From Coptis chinensis (lineage: Eukaryota > Streptophyta > Magnoliopsida > Ranunculales > Ranunculaceae), in NCBI GenBank assembly GCA_015680905.1, contig CM027381.1, forward strand, positions 60,206,501 through 60,270,500: 64,000 nt of DNA, in the 5' to 3' direction. The notes beneath the pieces were generated by a model that saw nothing but the letters and a program-made list of their open reading frames with translations, did not search any database and was not told the origin of the DNA. Of the stretch, positions 1 to 10,407 are shown in pieces. The position numbers and the translations under genes were made by a program. The stretch's first letter is position 1, and each line of letters begins with the position of its first letter.

Positions 1-460
1 GAGATCGGTGAAACGATTCCAAGCCTCTGAAAATGTTTCATGAGGATTTTGTCAAAAGAAATGAATCTTGGAAAGCATCTTATCCGTCTTTAGTGGTGGG
101 TAAAAATGTTCCATAAACAGCTGAACAAGTTTAGCCCACGAGTCCACAGAATTAGGCGTTTGGGCAGTTAACCAAGACGCCGCCTTATCGGCTAAGGTGA
201 AAGGGAATACCTTGAGTTTAATTTGTTCCGCACCAACCGTAGGATGGTGGAATGTTGTTAGGACTTGTTCAATCCTACGCATATGCGGATAAGGTTTTTC
301 ATGGTCTAGTCCATGAAAAACGGGTAACAAATTAAAAATATTTGGGGATTCGAAATCCCCATCGGTCCGCTAGAACGATGCAAGATTTGGGGCTATCACC
401 AAGGCTTTTGTAGAAGTCGGAGAGGAGTCTCTTCTTCGCCGGGCATTGGTCGTGATGTGT
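1..460 (-). pseudogene. Athila-like gypsy gag fragment (minus strand)
   Basis: The minus strand reads through a retrotransposon gag core. An uninterrupted 92-residue stretch (330 down to 52) contains FHGLDHEKPYPHMRRIEQ, then FPFTLADKAASWL, then FMEHFYPPLKTDKM. This is the capsid region of the Athila lineage of Ty3/gypsy, which packages element RNA into virus-like particles. The fragment is cut by the window edge, so its 3' part is unseen. Reading frame upstream (330-460) continues with shifts. A second, plus-strand copy of the same gag lies at 2769-3408, so the two form an inverted pair around one LTR. It is a dead fragment here. Confidence 0.82.
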
Positions 461-736
461 GTGAAATAGTAGCTAGAGGTGTAGTGGGTGGTATACTAGA
501 TAGACTTGTTTGTTGACGTTGTTGTGTAATTACGTTCGGTGGTTTTGTTCGGCCAGACCTTAATCTCATACAAGGCTAAAACCAAATTTAGCTAAACACA
601 TCAACACTCCAAACAATTCTGATATACTAGTATAAACCTCTAACATGAGATGCGAGGTACGGAAGAAAGGAATACATGATTGCGTCCTTGCTTCGCTTAT
701 GAATAGTGTCTTGTTTATGCGTGCTCAGTGTATATA
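461..736 (-). other. untranslated leader of the minus-strand Athila-like element
   Basis: This stretch lies between the gag fragment and the LTR on the minus strand. It aligns by eye with the plus-strand leader at 2605-2768 (shared TATATACACTGA start, CGCATAAACAAGAC, TTTATACTAGTATA, GTTTGGAGTGTTG). No convincing tRNA-complementary primer-binding site was recognised. Confidence 0.6.
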
Positions 737-2604
737 ACAAGTTAGAACACTGAAAAACTTGAAAAATCAAAGTTCGAAGTCAAAACCGTAGAATTCGGAA
801 AATTAGCAGCGGGGTGGTGCGCTTCATAGAAGCGGTCGTCGCCCGTGTAATTTTCAAATTTATGTTTTTTAAGTGGTCGCTCAAGGTTCCAGGATATAGG
901 GCGCAGCGCGCTCCTTATAGCGCGTGGGGCTTTTAGTGTATTTTTGTCCTAAACTTTTCTTGAATCGGAAAACCACAAGATGAATCAAACAAGGGTGGGT
1001 AGGTGAAATGGAACTTTAAGAAAAGTACTTACTCTACTAAAACAATGCTAAAGTGAAACTAAGATAAATGCCATTTGATAAAACATAAAATGAAATAGTT
1101 TACCTATTTAAATGAACGATAAAACTCAAAACGTAAGTAAACTAAAACTAATCTATGTGCCTATATTTTATCAAAGATTCTACTCTCAATCCTATGAGAT
1201 ATAGTGGAGTAGGAAGTTCGCTCCACTCATAGTCCTTCCAAGATGTTCATGTTCTCTACATGATAAGTACTCTTAACTCTAAAGTCTAATGAGAGATTTA
1301 TTTAAGTGGCAACTAGACTCACGCATGCAACTACCCACAAGATGCAACTAGTCGATTATCAAAATAACTATGGGAATGCTACGTTGATTCTATGATAAGG
1401 AGTTAGAGGGGGATTGATTCCACCTTAACTCGACTTAATCCTACTAACCATTTAATCGTCAGAATCCGAATTGAACTGCTTCGCAGAACAATATGGTTAT
1501 TCCTAATCCCTAATTACACATGGCATTCCTACCAATTCATAACTAGCATGTGAACGATTAAACCCATTCTCATGGTGAACTAATCACTTCTAGAGTGGAA
1601 AGGAAATTGCAACGACTCTATGATAATCGGAATCAAGCTTTCATCAAGGCTTCTCAACCCCCTCTAATGGAAGTTTAGCCGAGAATCATTACACAATCAT
1701 TTTCGATTAAATTAAAACTAAACATAATATAAAGAATTGAAATTTACTAATCTAAATTAAACAATAATTAAAATCTAATTAATAACTAAGAATTGAATAA
1801 CAAGTAATAAATGAAATCAGATCTAACACAAATGTAAATGACAAGAATCGAAATTAACAAACTAGCTATTTTATTAATCAATCTAATTAAGAATAATGAT
1901 TCTAGAGTTTAATCTAAAACAAGAATTGGATTGGAAACTAAACTTAACATAAAGAATTAAATCTAGATCTAGAAGCTATTCTAATGGCTACTTTCTATTC
2001 TAAGCTACTTTTTATTTTCTAACCTAATTCTCTACCTTTTTCTACCATTAACAAAGAGCTAAGCTTTTGTTTTTATACCTTCAGATCCAAAAATCGTGCA
2101 TGGGCTTGGAGCCATGTTTTGGGCCAAAGAATCAGGCCCAAAACCCAATTCTTTCAGTCCAAAAAGGCCTCTTCAGCTATAGTTAGCTTCAACAGACTTT
2201 TCATCCTCTTATGCTCCTCTGATTGGATCAATGCTTAGACCATTGGAAATCTCTTTCCGAGCCGGTCGTTTTGACATAAGGTAGGCCCCATTCCGAGGTC
2301 TGAGTCCAAATATATGGCCTTCGGAAGTTCTCACGACTTTGTAGTTTCGCCGACTTTTCGACTTTTTTTGGACCGGCTTTTAGAAAGGCTTTGTCTTCTT
2401 GAATCTTGGCCTTTAATCAGAACTCCTTAGTAACCAACCTTTGCTCCTTTATCTCGCTAAAGTGGCACATTTTGCACATAATGGACTTTGAAACCCGAAA
2501 TGCATAAAACACGAATCGGTGTTAACTCTTAATTATTACTCACATAATTGGTCTAATAGTATGATCTGTTACAGTGGTTAAAACTACAGTTTGGGCTCTT
2601 ATCA
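737..2604 (-). repeat. Athila-like LTR, minus orientation
   Basis: Reading on the minus strand it starts at 2604 with TGATAAGAGCCC, identical to the LTR start at 10408, and runs about 1.87 kb to the leader at 736. A TATA-like box (AGGTATAAAA, minus) sits at 2071-2080, followed by an AT-rich R/U5 part. Several hundred bases match the plus-strand LTR at 10408-11850. The 3' edge is set by where the two leaders stop aligning, so it is approximate. Confidence 0.7.
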
Positions 2605-2768
2605 TATATACACTGAACACGCATAAACAAGACGTTATTTATAAGCGAAGCAAGCCTTAATCGAGGTATTCCTTTCTTCCACACCTCGTGATCTTCTCGT
2701 TAGAGGTTTATACTAGTATATCCGATTGTTTGGAGTGTTGTCGTGTTTAGTTAAGTTTCATCTTAGCC

Positions 2769-3408
2769 TTGTATAAGATTAAGGTCCGGTCTAACAAAAC
2801 ACCTAACGAATTACACGGCAATGTCAACAAGCACTTCCTATCTAGTATACCACTCATTGCACCTCTAGCTACTATTCCACATACTCTACCTGACATAATG
2901 CCCGAAGAAGGAGAGACTCCTCTCTCTGACTTTTATAAAGCCTTTAGCGATAGCCCCAAATATTGCATCGTTCTAGCAGACCCAGTGGGGGATTTCCGAA
3001 TCCCCCCAAATATTTTTAATTTGTTACCCGTTTTTCATGGTTTAGACCATGAAAAACCTTATCAGCACATGCGTAGGATTGAACAAGTTCTTACAACATT
3101 CCACCATCCTATGGTGGGTGCTGAACAAATTAAACTCAGGGTATTTCCCTTCACTTTAGCCGATAAGGGTATTCCCTTTCACCTTGGCCGATAAGGCGGC
3201 GTCTTGGTTAACCGCCTGCCTTAATTCGTGGACTCGTGGGCTAAACTTGTTCAATTTGTTTATGGAACATTTTTACCCACCCCTAAAGACGGATGAGATG
3301 CTCTCCAAGATTCATTTCTTTCGACAAAATCCTCATGAATCATTTTCGAGGCTTGGAATCGCTTTCACCGATCTCCTTATAGAGTGTCCACATCATAACC
3401 CAGCTTAA
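2769..3408 (+). pseudogene. Athila-like gag, capsid core (frameshifted)
   Basis: Two overlapping frames encode one gag core: residues FHGLDHEKPYQHMRRIEQ and FPFTLADKG in the first (2769-3194), then ADKAASWLTA, FMEHFYPPLKTDEM and RQNPHESFSRLG in the second (3184-3408). The frame change is explained by a 28-base tandem duplication (3141-3168 and 3169-3196). The likely functional start is the ATG at 2898 (MPEEGETPLSD) rather than 2769, because the minus copy aligns from about there. The second frame stops at 3408 soon after CPHHNPA, so the gene is broken again before the NC part. Confidence 0.82.
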
Positions 3409-3711
3409 AGACACGTTAGTTCGCCTCTTTTGAAGGACTTCTACACCACCATAAAGAAGTCCTTGACATAATGAATGGGGGTAGTTTCCTAAGTAAAGGA
3501 TTCTGGAGGCTTATAAATTTTAGAGGATCAAACTAAGTGAATTAACAACTGGGGGTAGTGACGATATCCACCGCCTCGCTAGTTCTTCTAATACGGTTAA
3601 GGTCACGCGGTATGTTTGAGATGAAATAACGATCCCGAGCTTAAAACTCTAATTGAATCACTCACTAAAAAGGTAGAGGCCATTTCTGTACAACAAAAGC
3701 CTATCCCCGTC
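3409..3711 (+). other. broken gag linker
   Basis: No long open frame. This is the stretch between gag core and nucleocapsid part, degraded by stops and shifts, and still alignable in position with Athila gag. Confidence 0.5.
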
Positions 3712-4755
3712 ATGAATGTAAACTACAATCCATGTAGTTGCTGTTGGAGTCCTGAGCATCCCGACTCCCACTGTCCTATAGCCTATGAACATGCTTGTTC
3801 CATTAATAGTGAACCTAACACCCCTTGGAGACAAAATCCCAACTTTGGTTGGAGAAATAACCAACAAGTCACACCTCCAGGGTACAATAATCAATATGTT
3901 AGGCCAACACACAGTTATAACCAAGCTCCACCACGACAAGGACAGGGTCAGGGTAATTATAATAATTATAACAACCAAGCGCAACCTCGACAAGGACAAG
4001 CACAAGGTCAAGGTAGTTATAATAATTATAATGCTAATAGAGGTATCGTTCCGGTAAATAATAACTATCACAATCCGCCCATAAATAATCAACGCGAGAT
4101 AGTTCCAGTCACACCACCCGTGACCACTACACCCACACAACCGGATCATCTTGACACCTTCATACAGGTGAGCCAACAACTCTTCCAAACCATGGCTCAA
4201 TCTAACCAACAGATTCTACAATCCCTTAATAATTTAAGCCAACAGTTAGCCCAAGATAAAGTCCAACCCAAAGGTGTGTTTCCAGGTCACGCGATACCTA
4301 ATCCTAAAACAACAAACACAGCCTTTGAGGTAACCGGTAATACTAGTAATAAAAATGAAAACGTAGGTGAGCTAAATGCCATCACTACTCTCCGTTCTGG
4401 CAGAGTGGTTGATAACAAAGTAACTATGCCTATAGTTACCCCACCAGTACCCCCTACACCTGCTACTTTACTAGATACCAAAATAGAAAATGAAGAGCCT
4501 ACCACTGTAGAGGTACCAATTACAACACAACCTAAGAAACAGAAAGCCAAGGTTAAACATCTAGGTGATACATATGCTAAATATAGAGAGAAACCACCAT
4601 TTTCACAAAAATTAGCCATGTTAACTAGGGATACAAATTATGAGGAGATTAGGGACATTTTCAAGAATCTAACTATAAACCTTCCCTTCCTCAAAGCTAT
4701 TAAAAAGCTACCACACCATGCTAAGTTTCTTAAGGAGTTGTGTACTACTAGGTAG
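3712..4755 (+). CDS. Athila-like gag C-terminal part (nucleocapsid and linker)
   Basis: An open frame of 347 codons. Near the start a cysteine-rich segment (CSCCWSPEHPDSHCP, about residues 8-22) resembles the degenerate zinc knuckle of Athila gag. A Gln/Asn/Tyr-rich low-complexity region follows (about 60-130) with repeats of GNYNNYN and RQGQGQG. Then comes the lineage-typical AITTLRSGRVV motif and a Lys-rich end with REKPPFSQKL, FKNLTINLPFLKAI and HAKFLKELCT, as in Athila gag-pol just before the protease. The first ATG is probably internal to a longer gag. It could bind element RNA if expressed, but the upstream core is frameshifted. Confidence 0.72.
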   Translation: MNVNYNPCSCCWSPEHPDSHCPIAYEHACSINSEPNTPWRQNPNFGWRNNQQVTPPGYNNQYVRPTHSYNQAPPRQGQGQGNYNNYNNQAQPRQGQAQGQGSYNNYNANRGIVPVNNNYHNPPINNQREIVPVTPPVTTTPTQPDHLDTFIQVSQQLFQTMAQSNQQILQSLNNLSQQLAQDKVQPKGVFPGHAIPNPKTTNTAFEVTGNTSNKNENVGELNAITTLRSGRVVDNKVTMPIVTPPVPPTPATLLDTKIENEEPTTVEVPITTQPKKQKAKVKHLGDTYAKYREKPPFSQKLAMLTRDTNYEEIRDIFKNLTINLPFLKAIKKLPHHAKFLKELCTTR

Positions 4756-5176
4756 AAGACCAATATACCAAAAGACGCCTTTTAATGTAACAATTCACAA
4801 CTCTATCCGAACATAACAGAATTGTTAAGTACAAGGACCCCGGTCGCCCCATCGTAGAATGCACCTTAGAGATTCTTATACGATCTAACCGTTATTAGGG
4901 GGGGGGGCTAGTGTTAACTTATTCCCGCTTTATTTGTATAGACAAATAGGTCCAGAGGAGATGCAACCCACTAAAATGACGTTGCAATTAGCTGATCGGT
5001 CTATTAAGTATCCTAAAGGTGTGGTTGAAAACGTCTTTGGTAAAGGTTCGTGGATTTCTACTATCCGGCTGATTTCGTCATCCTCGATCGTAAGTCGCTA
5101 ACGATCGCGGTCCCGATCATCTTAGGGCCCTTTCCGGCGAACCGCCAATGCGCTCATAAATTGCCGCGATGGTTCG
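4756..5176 (+). pseudogene. Athila-like retropepsin (protease) remnant
   Basis: After the gag stop, shifted frames give GASVNLFPLYLYRQIG then PTKMTLQLADRSIKYPKGVV, the classic aspartic protease block of Athila. A run of ten G at 4898-4907 sits where the catalytic Asp codon of the D-x-G-A signature should be, and the residue is lost. Further stops follow around 5090-5130. The enzyme is dead. Confidence 0.75.
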
Positions 5177-6043
5177 ATGTCCATGTCTTTTGGCCATCTT
5201 TTTGTTGAAGTAAATGTTTTTAAAACAAAGACACAGTTACCCAATTCATCTATGGATGGAGAGGTTAGCATGATCGAAAGCTGCGCTCGAGATTATTTCA
5301 ACAACACGTTCCCTGATAATCAGATGCTCAAATTTCTTTCCTTTGAAAGTTCAGACTCCAACATTTTCATCCCTACACTAGTCGATACACATATTATGGA
5401 TGAGGACGAGATAGATGACTTTCTCAAAGATATAGAGGAATACCATAGTAATGTGGATATGACCAAGCTAGATGAGGAATTCGATGAGTTTCTTAGAGCA
5501 GGTGATGAGTCACCCTATCAAGAACTACTTTGCACAACATCCGCCTCGACTCCCCTTCTTCCACCCTTTCAAAGGAATCTCGAGTTTGCACTCGATCCTT
5601 TTGTTTCTCCTATGCTTCATAATTTTTTAAATCCTCCTAGCAAACAAATACTTCAGAAGGACAAACCATTTGACACCTTCATTTTCAGAATTGAGACAGT
5701 CCCTACCTACACCATGAATGAGTTTTGTCCTAAACCCACATCCTCATTTTTTCCATGCTTTCCTTCTACAACTTATCCATATCCACCATATCTTCCACAA
5801 CCATTCATTTTTCCACACTTATTCACTAGGACACCCTCTCGTTCAAAGATGAAAAAGAAGGTGCATGCTAGGTTACGTTATAGGTCTATCCGACTTCGCT
5901 TTCATTTCACTAGGTTGCATCATAGGAAATCTTGGTGCTTGATTGTGTTTGGGTATGTTTTTTGTGATATTTATTTATGGAATGATCCACTATTATTTTG
6001 GTTGTTGATATATGATAAACTGGATGTTCATACATATGTTTAG
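5177..6043 (+). CDS. 288-aa ORF downstream of protease, hydrophobic C-terminus
   Basis: The first 15 residues (MSMSFGHLFVEVNVF) look like the end of the Athila protease region, so the true start is probably upstream. The middle is acidic (DEDEIDDFLKDIEEYH, about residues 76-91) and contains no RT motif (no YxDD box or LPxG). A Pro/Phe-rich stretch (about 190-220) and a basic patch (about 223-250) precede a hydrophobic tail (about 252-283, LIVFGYVFCDIYLW) that could span a membrane. I infer a deletion joined the protease end to a 3' ORF. An Env-like role is possible but not demonstrated. Confidence 0.5.
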   Translation: MSMSFGHLFVEVNVFKTKTQLPNSSMDGEVSMIESCARDYFNNTFPDNQMLKFLSFESSDSNIFIPTLVDTHIMDEDEIDDFLKDIEEYHSNVDMTKLDEEFDEFLRAGDESPYQELLCTTSASTPLLPPFQRNLEFALDPFVSPMLHNFLNPPSKQILQKDKPFDTFIFRIETVPTYTMNEFCPKPTSSFFPCFPSTTYPYPPYLPQPFIFPHLFTRTPSRSKMKKKVHARLRYRSIRLRFHFTRLHHRKSWCLIVFGYVFCDIYLWNDPLLFWLLIYDKLDVHTYV

Positions 6044-7106
6044 ATAAATTCTCGAGTATCTGACAATAAACGACTCAATTTTTGTGTTTGGTGCATTTCC
6101 TTTCATTTCCATATATTGGTGAGTGCACCATTCAAGTAACCGGGCCCTCCCTATGGAGTGTGTGGCTGTAAGTACCGGATTCTAAGTCCACGTTTAACAT
6201 AATTCACGTTTTCCACTCTTGCATGTTTTCTCAGCTTTTTGAGTCATGTTTCTCTATGGGGTGAATTATGTCCTTATTGCTTATTGTTTTTCCTTATAAA
6301 AGTAAAAAAATATTAAATAATAAACATAGTAATCTAGGAAGTCTCGAACTGACTTTAAAAGACCAGCTTTTTTTAAAAACAAATTTTCTAAACTCTGTTG
6401 TAAAAAAATTTGTTTGGGGGTGGGGTGTTCGTGTTTCCGTCCTAGAATGTTTTATGTCCCATTAGGGTTGCTTAGGTCGTTTAATTGTATTCCGATTCGG
6501 GTTGACATAATCTATGAATTTAGAGTTCATTCGTTCGCAGAACTTATGTTATGCACGCACTTCGAAGCATTTTCCACTATCTTATATGTCATCCACAGTC
6601 AGAATAGAGTGTTTTATGGATCATTGGACTGGAAATTCTCTCCTGATCATTTCCATATCTCATTCGAAAAAATCGGACCGGTAACGAAACGGCAATGTTA
6701 GTTTGAAGTCGCATTAAAAATCAACAAAAGTCGAAAAATCAAATTTAGGCTTGGGCACAAAACTCGCGCACACGGCAGCGCACCTGCGCCCCTTTGTTTC
6801 ACACTAACAGTCGCGATCTTCATCCTTCCAAACCGCCATTAACAAAAAAAAAACAAAACAAAACTTCAAACCCTAAACCAAAAATTAAAATTAAAAAGAA
6901 AACTAACTACACCCACGCCAAACATCCAAACCCACTCCAAATCTTCTCAAAACCGTCCCATCACCTCCATCAATTTACAAAACCAAAAACCACACGCCTG
7001 GAGCTGTCGTGCCACCACACCACCACCACCATCGTTTTTTAGTGAGGTTATCCCTCATTGCTTCCCCCTACCTTATTCAAACTCACAAACCTTATCAAAA
7101 CTTCCA
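6044..7106 (+). other. non-coding spacer upstream of the transposon-protein ORF
   Basis: No convincing gene; short frames here have no recognisable motif. Around 6645-6690 there is a block (GATCATTTCCATATCTCATT, then ATCGGACCGGTAACGAA) with partial matches at equivalent positions in the two other gypsy elements (minus strand near 14220 and 56340). The end (6800-7000) is A/C-rich like a 5' untranslated leader. Confidence 0.5.
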
Positions 7107-8010
7107 ATGGCTCAACAACACCGGATTTTGCCAAAGCAAGCATTTACTGACGACCACTTCGCGCCATTTTACAATGACGAAATGGTTAGTAGAGATTGGA
7201 ATAGCTTGTGGTACTCGACCGACGACTTTTACCATGAAGAATTAGTCCGACGGTTTTACAACACGAGGGAGTTGGAGGGAAATAGAATTTTTGTTACGGT
7301 GGCAAAGAGGAGGAAAGAAGTATCTATTGGGTTGTTGGCTGAGATTCTAGGCATTCTGCCTAGAATCTATCTTGATGCCACGTTACAGGAGTCCCAATAT
7401 ACTGGGGTAGAGCCTTTGATGCACGCGGATATTACCAAAGGAAACTACAATGCGAGCTCGCATTGTGTTCGCCAGGCATCCCTCAGAACCAACCAGCTGG
7501 CTGCAGCTCAGTGGATTGGTAGGAATATCATAGGAAAGGAGAAGGTCAGCGACATCGGTCTGAACTGCCTTCACGTTCTATGGATACTCCAGGAGCAGAA
7601 GTATGAGTTCTGTATTTTGGAGTTTTTGCTTAACATGATTAGGGGAGTGGGGAAGTCTATTGCACCTCTCCCTGTTTTGATAACCAAGATCATGCTGAAG
7701 TTGAGAGCGACTCCGACGTCTGATAAGATTTGCCTCACCCTACACCGAAATTCTCATATTTATAAGGAGTGTATCCAATGAGTTTGGAGGTTACCTAAGG
7801 ATAGGGTAGTCGATGAGAATAACTCGGAGAATGAGAATGACTCGGAGAATGAGGATGACATGGCATGTTTTGATGCCGATGCCTTGGAGAGGTGTACGCC
7901 GATGCGTAAGCGCATGGCTGTGATCCATCGCGGGCATCGTTCCCTCAATACTATTTGCGAAGACCTCCGGACTCGACAGGCTACTATGCATCATAACTTC
8001 GATATTCGTA
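7107..8010 (+). CDS. plant transposon-protein ORF (Athila-associated), one stop
   Basis: A 224-residue open frame (stop at 7779-7781) that continues in the same frame past the TGA with an acidic DENNSENENDSENEDD stretch to about 8013. The core FYNTRELEGNRIFVTVAKRR and RTNQLAAAQWIGRNIIG, then LHVLWILQEQKYEFCI, matches the family annotated as putative plant transposon protein (I believe Pfam Transposase_32), a domain of unknown function common next to Athila pol. Homologous blocks occur at 13190-13905, 52700-53700 and 54781-55860 on the minus strand. The start is the first Met of the frame. Confidence 0.65.
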
Positions 8011-10252
8011 CCTAGCGCGAGGATGAGCGGTGGGAACAGATGAGAGCTGAGCTGGAATCTCAGCGCCGATATGCTTGCACGCTTCCCACCCCACGGGAGT
8101 TCTTCTGAGGATACAGCTGTGAGGCACGAGCGTCGTCGCCGGAAGACGCAGGGAAATGACCCATCGGGAGCTTAGGAGCCACCTCTTGAGCGTGTGCCCT
8201 CCGCTACCAGTAGCGACATGTTTAGGGATTGTATAGATTGATATTTGATGTTGTTATTTATTATTGTTGTTATTTATTTTTAATGGAAGTTTAAAATTTC
8301 GTAGATTTGATTTTTGTAGTGAAATGTACTTTGAATGAAAAAATTAATATAATGTGGTTATTTTCATTGTGCGTGGTTGTTTCATATTGATCCCACCTTC
8401 CCAAATTGTTTGGGGTGGTATTATTTATTCCAAAGATGATTTTTATATGACCCTCATTTTAGAAGTTATTTGAGTTAGGGTGAGAATATTGCCGATATGG
8501 GCATATCTATGAATAAATATTGGGTAGGATGAAATCTCGATAAGTTAGGTAGTTTTATCCTAAATTCAACCTAAAAGATACTAGGGTTGTTTTTAGAATC
8601 AAGAATATGAGTTGTTTCCGTTTTTGAGTTTGAAAATTTTAGTATTTCCGGAAATTGCCTTAAAAGCTTTTTGGCAACTTCCCAATTCGTTTTAGCAACT
8701 TAAAACCTATAAAAACTTTATTCATTCTACACTCACAACCCACACTATACCTAACTTCCATCTCTCACCTTTCACTCCCACGTTTCCCGTTGTTCTTCAT
8801 CATTTTCACAAATCAAGACACCTCGAGGCCTTTTGCTCCGCCCTAGCCATTGTCGAATTTTACATCGAAACCTGCCCCCCAAGTTGAGCGACTCACGCAA
8901 AACAAAACATCAGAATCCAAAACACCCGAGCGCACTGTGCCCATGCGGATGTTTCGCTACCGACCTCCATAGACCATAAATTTCCGGTTTTCGCGGGTTG
9001 TTCCCGGATCGGTACTGTTCCAGAGGGTCTTTTGAGATGACATCTCCTACAATAATACCGTAACAGTCTTTCGAAGATTTGTTCCAAAGCACTACTTATG
9101 GTGCTTGGTTTCGGCCAGTGATCACATAGGTAGTTGGGAAACCGCTTATGGTAAGACCGATGAACTTTATTCTCCAAAGACTTGCATCTTATTTTTATGA
9201 TAATTGCATTTTCTTTGAGAGACTGGATGTGTTCTCCATCAACATTAATGATGAACCAATGGAAATTACTAGGTTCTTGCTAGCATTTGTTCTTGGACTT
9301 GCTATTCCCGCTGAAATTCAAGACCCATGGTGCTATTAGGTAGATAATATGCATGTCTACACTTATGAGTTTTTGCATGAGTCGTATGGGGCAGGCATTT
9401 TCCGTATCGAGGACCAAGGGAAATATAACATCGCTTTTGGTAGCCTGTCCATGAACATAGGAACTATTATGTTTTGGATCATGCTAAACATTTTAGGGCA
9501 AAGATTAGTTAGTTGCTTCAGAAAATAAAGAAAAGAAGTTTCCATCCAAAGAAAAGAAAAATAAAAATAGAAATAAAATAAAAACTCCAAAAAATAGAAT
9601 AAAAGGAGTCAAAAGCCAAAGAAAAAGAAAAAGAAAATATGGCTAAGGATGGAAACAAAGTGTAGAAGCAAAAGTAAATAACAAGGGTTTCTCTAGTTAC
9701 ATAATATGAAGACTCTATTATCTCAGACTTGTCCTTTTTGAATATCTATTTTCTTCCTTCTTAAACCATCTCCTAATCCCCGCAACACCTAATAAAGACC
9801 TCTAGCTCAATTGGGAATAGGTTAGTGTGATAGTAAGTGGCAGATGTGTTGATCGACTCCGGCTTCCATGTGTGTCATTGAGATTGTAAGGTAAAGTGTG
9901 CCCATCGCGACCGAGTAGCTTAAACTTGAGTGGAAAAATCGAGTGTTGTATCTTGACTATTATTGTGAGAACCTACTTAAGGACGCTTATTCGAAGTTTC
10001 AGAAACGGACCTATTAATGCATTTCATATAGTATTACTCATCAGTATATATGTTTATTCAGTAGATGATCGATTATTATGCATATATTAACTTAGGTTTC
10101 ACTTTATATTTCTCGATGTTATTACTAGTGAGATGTATAGATAATTGGGAGCATGAATAAGGAAACAATAGTTTTATTTCTTAGTCGATTTGTAATATAG
10201 ATGAAGTTTGTGAGTACCTTCACTGAAAAACTCCCACAAGGCTAGAACTCGT
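8011..10252 (+). other. 3' non-coding region of the Athila-like element
   Basis: After the transposon-protein ORF there is about 2.2 kb with no recognised gene. A 63-codon frame at 9148-9339 (MVRPMNFILQRLASYFYD) has a coding-like look but no family I recognise. 9480-9650 is A-rich. The part from about 9790 onward matches the 3' regions at 49900-50900 and 59240-60070 (minus), including the wording around CTAATAAAGACCTCTAGCTC. Confidence 0.55.
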
Positions 10253-10304
10253 CCACTAGGGAATTCCTAGTGGTTTAAGGCCTTATTGCATATGGTAAAT
10301 GCAA
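10253..10304 (+). other. conserved inverted-repeat block upstream of the polypurine tract
   Basis: Three inverted repeats in 52 bases: perfect 8-bp arms CCACTAGG/CCTAGTGG around GAATT (10253-10273), the palindrome AAGGCCTT (10277-10284), and arms TTGCAT/ATGCAA with a 7-base loop (10286-10304). The same three occur in the same order in two other Athila-like copies (49992-50042 and 59338-59389, minus). Transcribed, they would fold as hairpins near the 3' end of element RNA. Function unknown. Confidence 0.6.
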
Positions 10305-10397
10305 TCGCACTCAAATAAACGAGAGTAGTTAGAACTCCATTTTTGGTCACTTATTCTAATTTCTCATATTTACTTGAGGACAAGCAAAATGCTGTTT

Positions 10398-10405
10398 GGG
10401 GGTGG
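10398..10405 (+). other. polypurine tract of plus-strand Athila-like element
   Basis: GGGGGTGG two bases before the 3' LTR start TGATAAG at 10408. It follows the lineage-typical GAGGACAAGCAAAATGCT. It primes plus-strand DNA synthesis in LTR elements. Confidence 0.75.
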
Positions 10406-10407
10406 TT

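Noticed and set aside
3658-4209. 183-codon minus-strand frame with hydrophobic Ile/Leu/Thr runs
   Set aside because: It is the antisense shadow of the Asn/Tyr/Gln-rich gag region at 3712-4755; its composition follows directly from the AAT/TAT repeats.
4287-4619. 110-codon minus-strand frame opposite gag
   Set aside because: Antisense of a recognised gag frame, no motif of its own.
8893-9177. 94-codon minus frame in the Athila-like 3' region
   Set aside because: No recognisable motif, and it lies antisense in an element whose genes are on the plus strand.
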